DNA of 35,101 bases from CAG-1000 sp964545285 (GTDB lineage Bacteria; Bacillota_I; Bacilli_A; RF39; UBA660): positions 1 through 35,101 of the forward strand of contig CAZJEW010000011.1 in the NCBI GenBank assembly GCA_964545285.1, in the 5' to 3' direction. Every line of letters begins with the position of its first letter. Positions within the stretch are counted from its first letter, which is position 1. Both the position numbers and the translations under genes were made by a program. A model generated the notes under the pieces. The model was not told the DNA's origin. It made no database searches and was given only the letters and a program-made list of their open reading frames with translations. Positions 7,549 to 13,473 of the stretch are shown in pieces.

Positions 7549-8643
7549 TTACATCAAATCGCATATACTTTTAATAAATATATTATTGTCGTTAATAAAT
7601 TTGTTAAATATTTTGTAAATTTCATTTTCCTTAGATTTTCTTTTTCTAACAGCAGATTTTATTTCACTCATTAAATATTGAGATAACTTTTTTTCTGTCA
7701 AATCAGTAGTATCAATATATTCATCTAAAAGAGAAAGTAATTTGTCTGCTAATAATTCGGAAGATATTTCTTTTTCATTTTTATTCATATTCATACTAAT
7801 ATAATCTAAATAATAACTAAAATCATATTTATCCTTAATAGATTCATCAGTTAAATTCTCTTCCAACGTGCTTCTATCAATAGGCTCACCAATCTCACTG
7901 TTTTTAAGAAATTCCCATAGAGCAAGAGCTCTTTGAAAATTTGTATCCTTAAGTATTATATTCGTTTTTCTAATAGGTGATTTAACAGGAACCGCTTGAG
8001 ATAAACTTTTAATAAATTGACTATTTTCAAAATCCATAATTATATTTTGAAGATTCTCTATTTTATCAGCCATTTCATCAGCATTAAAACTTTCTGGTTC
8101 CTCAGTTTTTTTAGTTTCAATATTAACATTAACTTTAATACTTTCATTTGAGTATGAGGATTCTCCATTATAAGTTACAACATTGTTAATTTCTTTATGT
8201 GGAGGTTCCAACTCTCTATCGGTATATTTTCTAATAAATCTTCCTAATTCTTTAATAAGAGTATAAATAAATCTATTTTCATACAAATCCCAGGTTTCCT
8301 CCTTTTGTACATTTAACACTTTTGATGGTTTAATCATTCCATCTTTATCAATGTCTTGTATATAATTAGTGTGTTGTGCTAGATGCTCGATAGTTTCAGT
8401 TGATATTTTTTTTGATTTTTCTACTATTACGATATCTTCTTCTTGTTGAATAAATCTTCTTGGATTTCTAATTATGTTATCTAAATACGGAATAGTTTCT
8501 TCGACTATAGGCATCCAACTAAAATCACGAGAAACATTATCTGTTTTTCGATTATACTCAATAGTTGAATTTGTTTTACCATTAAAATCTTTAAATTCAT
8601 CAAAATCAACTTTCCCAAATATTTCCGTAATTTTATCTGTCAT
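7549..8643 (-). CDS. DUF2357-like protein, McrC N-terminal type, no visible nuclease
   Basis: This 364-aa protein has the DUF2357 hallmark WDLYENRFIYTLIKEL (about residues 118-133) after a region with NPRRFI (60-65). DUF2357 proteins accompany McrB-type AAA+ ATPases, and the N-terminal part of McrC plays the matching role of stimulating the ATPase. McrC normally continues into a PD-(D/E)xK nuclease domain; here the remainder (residues 150-364) is helical, and I see no D...(D/E)xK arrangement. It lies 12 bp downstream of the McrB-like gene, with GGAG 7 nt before the ATG. It is probably the partner of that ATPase, with a regulatory or scaffold role rather than DNA cleavage (inference). The family call rests on motif recall only. 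Confidence 0.65.
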   Translation of the reverse strand: MTDKITEIFGKVDFDEFKDFNGKTNSTIEYNRKTDNVSRDFSWMPIVEETIPYLDNIIRNPRRFIQQEEDIVIVEKSKKISTETIEHLAQHTNYIQDIDKDGMIKPSKVLNVQKEETWDLYENRFIYTLIKELGRFIRKYTDRELEPPHKEINNVVTYNGESSYSNESIKVNVNIETKKTEEPESFNADEMADKIENLQNIIMDFENSQFIKSLSQAVPVKSPIRKTNIILKDTNFQRALALWEFLKNSEIGEPIDRSTLEENLTDESIKDKYDFSYYLDYISMNMNKNEKEISSELLADKLLSLLDEYIDTTDLTEKKLSQYLMSEIKSAVRKRKSKENEIYKIFNKFINDNNIFIKSICDLM

Positions 8644-8655
8644 TAATTTACTCCA

Positions 8656-10176
8656 TTATATATTCTTCTTTAAATTTAATAAAAATGCTACACATTCTTT
8701 CATATTTCCATCACCAAATAATTGATTTAAGAAATCTATAAAACCATCAACTTCATTCCTAATATAAGACATATTCAATTGCTCAAATTTTCTTAATATT
8801 TTATGACATATTAGATAATCCACTGCGATTACTTCACTACCACCGCAAGCAACAAAAACAGGTATAAAATTCTTCATTTGTTGTAAAATACGATTACCAA
8901 AAGACAATCTAAAATGATCAATTACATATTCATCCATCTTATTAATCTTATCAAGTATATCTTGACTTAATGGTTTTGATTTTTGTGCTTCAGTAAATAA
9001 TTCCTGTAAATGTTCACTTTTTAAATGTAATTTTTCAGTTTTTGGAGCATCAAATCTAGGTGCTTTTTCGTTAATATCTATAGGCAAAGCACGGTCATAA
9101 ACTTTATCAGTAACCATAAAAGTTGAATCATCATTATTAATTGTTCCAATATACCACATGTTCTTTGGTATTTTAAACTTTCCATCTATTAAATGCTTTG
9201 GATCTGTAGGCCAAGGATTAGCAACCAAATCGATTACCCATTCATTATAGCTAGGCATTTCCATAATAGACAACATTTCAGCAAAATAGTATTCTACACG
9301 GGCTATATTCATTTCATCTAAGATAGCTATATATATTTTATCATTATATCCAGCTTCATACATTTTACTTAACAATTCAGTTTCGTTAAATTTTTTGGTA
9401 AATTCATTGAAATAACCAAATAATTCAGCACGATCCCTCCAAGATGGTTGAACCGGTGCAATAACAGATTCATTATCTAAGAAACTACCCATAGCATAGG
9501 CAAGAGAAGTTTTACCAGTACCTGATATACCTTGTAAAATTATTAATCTGTTTGAAGCAAACCCGGATATAAACAATCTAATTAAATCTATATTATAATA
9601 TAAACCTAATTCGGATGCAGAATAATTTCTAAACTGATCACAAATTTCATTTAACTTAATAGCATCATTAGTTGGAACCGGAACATAATCAGCCCATTTT
9701 TCATCAATTCTACATAGTTTATAAAATCTCTCATCATTTTCATGCTCTATCTTTTCTTCTTCAGGTTCTTCTTCAGCTCCAACATTTTCCCCTTCAGGTG
9801 TAATTTCACCATTTGCCATTGCTATGAATTTTTCATTTTCTTTTTTAAGCTTAATATTTTCATAATTTAAATTTTCAACCTCTTCAAGTAATAATTCTTG
9901 TTCGTGATTTTTTTTCCTAATACGAATTATCCTTTTAATAATTTTAATAATTACAAAAACTAAAATAGCCATCAATCCAAGCAAAATAATTATAGCTAAT
10001 ACAACTATAAATACTTTAGCACCCGTTAAATCGGATTTATGATCATTAATAATAGATATATAATTAATAACATTAAACATTTCTAAAAGGCCTTTAAATA
10101 GAGCCTCAAAAATACTTACAAATCCTTTAAAAAAAGGAGTAAGAAAATCTAAAAAGAACTCACCAACATTACCCAT
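8656..10176 (-). CDS. membrane-anchored McrB-type AAA+ ATPase
   Basis: This 506-aa protein has an amphipathic N-terminal part (1-40), a membrane helix (about 54-80), a basic and coiled-coil neck (82-120), an acidic linker (123-148), and an AAA+ domain of the McrB/dynein-related (AAA_5) type. Walker A is GISGTGKT (216-223), Walker B IAILDEMN (D287, E288), the sensor-1 region IGTINNDD (343-350), and a putative Arg finger follows in VYDRAL. McrB proteins are GTPases of type IV restriction systems and usually carry an N-terminal DNA-reading domain; here that place is taken by the membrane anchor. GGAGG sits in the last codons of the preceding gene (2-bp gap), so translation is coupled. Together with the DUF2357 gene it forms a membrane-bound McrB/C-like machine; the substrate is unknown. 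Confidence 0.8.
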   Translation of the reverse strand: MGNVGEFFLDFLTPFFKGFVSIFEALFKGLLEMFNVINYISIINDHKSDLTGAKVFIVVLAIIILLGLMAILVFVIIKIIKRIIRIRKKNHEQELLLEEVENLNYENIKLKKENEKFIAMANGEITPEGENVGAEEEPEEEKIEHENDERFYKLCRIDEKWADYVPVPTNDAIKLNEICDQFRNYSASELGLYYNIDLIRLFISGFASNRLIILQGISGTGKTSLAYAMGSFLDNESVIAPVQPSWRDRAELFGYFNEFTKKFNETELLSKMYEAGYNDKIYIAILDEMNIARVEYYFAEMLSIMEMPSYNEWVIDLVANPWPTDPKHLIDGKFKIPKNMWYIGTINNDDSTFMVTDKVYDRALPIDINEKAPRFDAPKTEKLHLKSEHLQELFTEAQKSKPLSQDILDKINKMDEYVIDHFRLSFGNRILQQMKNFIPVFVACGGSEVIAVDYLICHKILRKFEQLNMSYIRNEVDGFIDFLNQLFGDGNMKECVAFLLNLKKNI

Positions 10177-10178
10177 AA

Positions 10179-11312
10179 TTATACCTCCATAAATTCTACT
10201 TTAGTTAAGAATAAATCTTTTTCTTTATATATTCTTTCGGTAGATTTTTTTATATACTTAATTTTTCTTTTATCAAGTTCCTCTTTATATTTAACAATAA
10301 ATTCATTAGAAGTAATAAGAACCATCTTATTATCGAAATTAATATTTTTAACATCATCTAATCTATTAGAATCAACCATAATAACTATATTATTTTCTTT
10401 AATTTTATTTAGCTCATCGCACTCTTCATAATCATTACCATCAATTATTACTCTTGTATAATTAGAAGTATATCTATTAGTAATTAGTTTTAATAGTGCA
10501 GTAATATTTGATTTCTTTCTATAAAACTTTTTATCTATTTTTAATCCAATAATTACCCTCTGTTCATACAATAAACATTTTAGTAATGTAAGTTGAGCTA
10601 ATTCATAAGATATTAAAATAAATGAACCATCAATTTTTCTCCCTGACATTACTTTTCTAACGTCACTTTCCTTAAATTTTTTAACATCATCTAATTTATA
10701 TTTATATTTTATTTTATATAGACTTTCATTATCATTAATACTAATATACTCATTATATGAATTATAATATCTAATTTTATCGATGGTATTAACTAATTTA
10801 TTATAATCTCTAATATCAATTTTAATAGAATTAATTAATTTATTAACATTAGTTTTAAACTTATCATTTTTAATGCACTTAAAAGAAGGAGAAACTTTAT
10901 TAGAAATGCTCACAATAAAATCTTCTTTATTAGGCATAATAATAATAGTGTCTTTCAATCTTTCAATTAAAAAGCCAAAATAAATTAAATAGGAAAAATA
11001 AATAATGTTATTATTTACACTAGCAATAGGAATATTCTCGTTTTCATAATATTCAATAATACATTCTATTATTATCTTAAAATCTAAATCGGTCTCTTGA
11101 TCGAATTTATAATATTTTTCTAAAACATCAAATTTAATATCAAGTACTTTATAATATTTTTCAAAGTATATATTTAATATCTTTTTTATAGACTTATTTT
11201 TATTATTAATTTCTACCGTTGGAGTATAATCAAAAATAGCAATTATATCACTAATATAAGTTAACAAATTACTTTTTTTTCTAGAAAAGTATTTTTCTAA
11301 CACACTATTCAT
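10179..11312 (-). CDS. uncharacterised 377-aa protein upstream of the McrB-like ATPase
   Basis: I do not recognise a family. Residues 1-215 are mostly helical, with hydrophobic stretches around 105-125 that could be buried. Residues 225-377 alternate strands and helices (RVIIGLKID, TRVIIDGND, NNIVIMVDS, KMVLITSN, KIKYIKKS), as in a Rossmann-like or PIN/NYN-type fold. No nuclease signature can be assigned. GGAG lies 5 nt before ATG, and a promoter with 17-bp spacing lies at 11338-11366. Its stop is 2 bp from the start of the McrB-like gene, so the two products probably work together. The C-terminal half resembles, by eye only, that of the 394-aa protein at 2571-3755. Confidence 0.6.
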   Translation of the reverse strand: MNSVLEKYFSRKKSNLLTYISDIIAIFDYTPTVEINNKNKSIKKILNIYFEKYYKVLDIKFDVLEKYYKFDQETDLDFKIIIECIIEYYENENIPIASVNNNIIYFSYLIYFGFLIERLKDTIIIMPNKEDFIVSISNKVSPSFKCIKNDKFKTNVNKLINSIKIDIRDYNKLVNTIDKIRYYNSYNEYISINDNESLYKIKYKYKLDDVKKFKESDVRKVMSGRKIDGSFILISYELAQLTLLKCLLYEQRVIIGLKIDKKFYRKKSNITALLKLITNRYTSNYTRVIIDGNDYEECDELNKIKENNIVIMVDSNRLDDVKNINFDNKMVLITSNEFIVKYKEELDKRKIKYIKKSTERIYKEKDLFLTKVEFMEV

Positions 11313-11337
11313 ATTATCTCCTTATTATTCTTATTTA

Positions 11338-11366
11338 AGTATATCAAACTATAAAATTAATTGCAA
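11338..11366 (-). promoter_or_regulatory. internal promoter before the 377-aa/McrB/DUF2357 genes
   Basis: TTGCAA (11361-11366) and TATACT (11338-11343) on the minus strand are separated by 17 bp, in the only sizeable gap (75 bp) inside the 12538-6123 unit. It could let the ATPase genes be expressed apart from the SipW2 genes. Confidence 0.5.
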
Positions 11367-11387
11367 TAATCGAAAGAAAAGAAATAT

Positions 11388-12002
11388 CTAAATATTTCTA
11401 TTCCTTATACTTAATAATTTATTTTTAAGTAATAATAATTTTAAGATTTTATAAATGTCGTATGATATTATTGCTAAAGAAGGAATCATAATTGCAATAA
11501 TCCACCCTCCTTTAGATGCTAAAAAGAATTGAAGTCTTCCAAGTTGAGGTAATCTCATTACAACTTTACCAACAACATTATCTAATGGAACTTTCTCATT
11601 ATCTGCTTTTTGATTAGCATCCCCTTTAGTTTGAAATACTATACCACCCATCTCTGGTATGTTTAATTTGTCAACAACTCTGTGTGTTATTGGAGTACCA
11701 CCATAAAAAGCATTAGTAGAATAAAAGGTTATTACGTCTCCAACTTCAATATCATTAGTTTTATCAACCCTTAATGTTAATACAACATCATATACTTTAA
11801 TATTGGGTGTCATACTTGGACTTATTATAGTAAATAAACCTACTAGTGGATTATGACCTTTCATTTCAGCTGCTTTACCAGAGACAACATAAAAAACCAA
11901 AAACAAACCGATAAACACTAGAATTCCAATTAAGAAACCACATATAGTTTTATACAATATTTTAAATCTTCTTTTAAATTTATCTTTCTTACTTTCTTCC
12001 AT
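11388..12002 (-). CDS. sipW: SipW-type signal peptidase I (copy 2)
   Basis: This 204-aa S26B-class signal peptidase has a Lys/Arg-rich cytoplasmic N-terminus, a membrane helix at about 20-42, the catalytic Ser in IISPSMTP (S63) and His in PITHRVV (H107), a KGDAN motif (126-130), and a second membrane helix near residues 168-190. It differs considerably from copy 1 (85-678), so the two probably serve different substrates. GAGG lies 5 nt before ATG and overlaps the TAG stop of the upstream gene. That neighbour (12011-12538) and the 221-aa protein at 12710 are the likely substrates by position. Confidence 0.9.
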   Translation of the reverse strand: MEESKKDKFKRRFKILYKTICGFLIGILVFIGLFLVFYVVSGKAAEMKGHNPLVGLFTIISPSMTPNIKVYDVVLTLRVDKTNDIEVGDVITFYSTNAFYGGTPITHRVVDKLNIPEMGGIVFQTKGDANQKADNEKVPLDNVVGKVVMRLPQLGRLQFFLASKGGWIIAIMIPSLAIISYDIYKILKLLLLKNKLLSIRNRNI

Positions 12003-12010
12003 ATAATCCT

Positions 12011-12538
12011 CTAATCAATAGCTTTTTCAAGGGTAATATAACCAACAAATAATTTGTTGGACTTTTCACCAGTATATTTAATATTCAATGTGTAATAATG
12101 AATTTGATTAGGAGTAATAGTTCCAACACCTAAATCAGTATTAATACTTGGAACAACAGTACTATCGATGGTAATTAACTTATCATTATTATTAGTATCT
12201 TTACTATATGATGATAAAGTATAAGTAAATAAATCATCAGATTCAACAGCACTTTCAATATTAAACATTAATCTATATTTTACAGTGTAATCTTTATCAT
12301 AATTAGAAACATTAAAATTATAATTATAGTCTAAACTATTATCCATAGTTTTAATATTAATTTTTTTACCGCTATTATAACTTATAAATAAACTAATATT
12401 TTTAACAACAACTTCTACATTATTATTATTTTTACTTTTAGTATAATAATTATATGCTATTCCTGAAGTCATAGCAATAATTGTTAAAAACATAAAAATA
12501 AATAAAACGAATATATAATTTTTCTCTTTCTTATTCAT
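12011..12538 (-). CDS. small SipW-associated surface protein
   Basis: This 175-aa protein has a short basic N-terminus, a hydrophobic signal/anchor (about residues 8-28) ending in SGIAYNYYT, which resembles the AYF-type cleavage region of SipW substrates, and then a beta-rich extracellular part. The C-terminus (HYYTLNIKYTGEKSN..FVGYITLE) parallels the YTIKF...NSNQN...GKxFxG endings of the proteins at 12710 and 6123. AGGAG lies 6 nt before ATG. It is the first gene of the operon that contains SipW copy 2, with only 8 bp between them, as in tapA/sipW/tasA-like loci. Function inferred as a surface fibre or accessory protein. Confidence 0.65.
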   Translation of the reverse strand: MNKKEKNYIFVLFIFMFLTIIAMTSGIAYNYYTKSKNNNNVEVVVKNISLFISYNSGKKINIKTMDNSLDYNYNFNVSNYDKDYTVKYRLMFNIESAVESDDLFTYTLSSYSKDTNNNDKLITIDSTVVPSINTDLGVGTITPNQIHYYTLNIKYTGEKSNKLFVGYITLEKAID

Positions 12539-12604
12539 TCTAATCTCCTATAATAATAATAACAAAAAATTAATCATTATACAATAATAAATAAATAATT
12601 ATAC

Positions 12605-12629
12605 AAAAGAAAAAGCAGTAAAACTGCTT
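12605..12629 (-). terminator. hairpin with T-run between the 221-aa gene and the SipW2 operon
   Basis: AAGCAGT/ACTGCTT (12613-12619, 12623-12629) with a 3-nt loop is followed on the minus strand by T-rich sequence. It can end the 12710 transcript. It also begins right at the predicted start point of the promoter at 12637-12665, so for that transcript it would be a 5'-end hairpin or attenuator. Confidence 0.6.
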
Positions 12630-12636
12630 AGACTTT

Positions 12637-12665
12637 ATAATATATTACACGCGTGTATTAGTCAA
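12637..12665 (-). promoter_or_regulatory. promoter with a 12-bp palindrome in its spacer
   Basis: TTGACT (12660-12665) and TATTAT (12637-12642) on the minus strand are separated by exactly 17 bp. The spacer holds the perfect palindrome TACACGCGTGTA (12646-12657), conspicuously GC-rich for this DNA. An operator between -35 and -10 is a classic position for a repressor. It would drive the SipW2/McrB operon. Confidence 0.6.
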
Positions 12666-12709
12666 CGTTCTAAAGATTAAGTTGAATAATATACAATTTG
12701 TACTATAAT

Positions 12710-13375
12710 TTATTGAATTACATCTACTAATAATTTACCAGCAAAAGCTTTACCTTGGCCAGCATTTTGATTAGAATTAGAATCCATAAATTTAATAGTA
12801 TAAGTATATGCATGAGTAGCTACGCCATTTATTATTCCACGATGGTTAGGTGTCAATTCTATCTTTGTACCTACATTTGGAACAGCAATAAATTGAGCTT
12901 CTTCAGCTTCTGAAACGCCAGTAAATGCTAAAACATCTTGATTATTTCCACTTAAAGAAATACCAGAAAGTGTTGAAGCTACTGTGTTTGGAGCAATTTC
13001 ATGTACAAACCAATCTCCTGTTACACCAGAAGCTAATTGAGTTTCATTTACTGTTGCTGACAAATCATTAGCAGTTACATTCATATAAATAGAATATATA
13101 ATAGACGCAGTCAAATTTGAAGTACTATTAGTGATAGTAAAATTCTTTGTAGCAATAGGACTATCTTCAGGTCTAATATTAGACAAATTAATAGTATTAC
13201 CATCAGCAAATACGATGCTTCCTAATGTAGCAGTAGTAACGATAATACTAGATGCTTGATCATTACCAGTAACATTAACAGAGAACCATGCAAATGTTGC
13301 ACCTATAATAGCAACTAATAATGTTGCAATACCTATAACTGATAAAAAAATTGTTTGTCCTTTGTTATTATCCAT
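12710..13375 (-). CDS. SipW-class (TasA/CalY-like) secreted surface protein
   Basis: The start is ATG 13375, preceded by AGGAGG with 8-nt spacing; an upstream in-frame ATG (13429) has no ribosome site and would add 18 basic residues. The 221-aa product has a hydrophobic signal (about residues 9-25) ending in GATFAWFS, typical of SipW-processed signal peptides. The mature protein is Thr/Ser/Asn-rich with alternating strands and no cysteine. It ends in YTIKFMDSNSNQNAGQGKAF and a short beta tail, the same ending as the Ca-repeat protein at 6123. It appears monocistronic, with its own promoter and a terminator downstream. It is probably the major fibre-like substrate of SipW copy 2 (inference from position and sequence type). 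Confidence 0.75.
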   Translation of the reverse strand: MDNNKGQTIFLSVIGIATLLVAIIGATFAWFSVNVTGNDQASSIIVTTATLGSIVFADGNTINLSNIRPEDSPIATKNFTITNSTSNLTASIIYSIYMNVTANDLSATVNETQLASGVTGDWFVHEIAPNTVASTLSGISLSGNNQDVLAFTGVSEAEEAQFIAVPNVGTKIELTPNHRGIINGVATHAYTYTIKFMDSNSNQNAGQGKAFAGKLLVDVIQ

Positions 13376-13400
13376 AACTCTTTCCTCCTTTACTATATAT

Positions 13401-13429
13401 AGTTTACCAGTTATTTTTCTATTTTTCAA
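13401..13429 (-). promoter_or_regulatory. promoter of the 221-aa surface protein gene
   Basis: TTGAAA (13424-13429), 17 bp, TAAACT (13401-13406), with TGG directly upstream of the -10 (extended -10). Its -35 overlaps the putative -35 of the divergent YfhO gene. Confidence 0.5.
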
Positions 13430-13451
13430 TACTTTTTCATTTTTTTATGAT
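13423..13451 (+). promoter_or_regulatory. putative promoter of the YfhO-family gene
   Basis: TTTTCA (13423-13428), 17 bp, TATGAT (13446-13451) on the plus strand. The -35 is weak, and the call is tentative in such AT-rich DNA. Confidence 0.35.
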
Positions 13452-13473
13452 AAAATAATTTTCGTGAGGTAAA

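Noticed and set aside
13376..13429. 18-residue N-terminal extension of the surface protein.
   Set aside because: No ribosome site; AGGAGG fits ATG 13375 and the signal peptide then begins normally.
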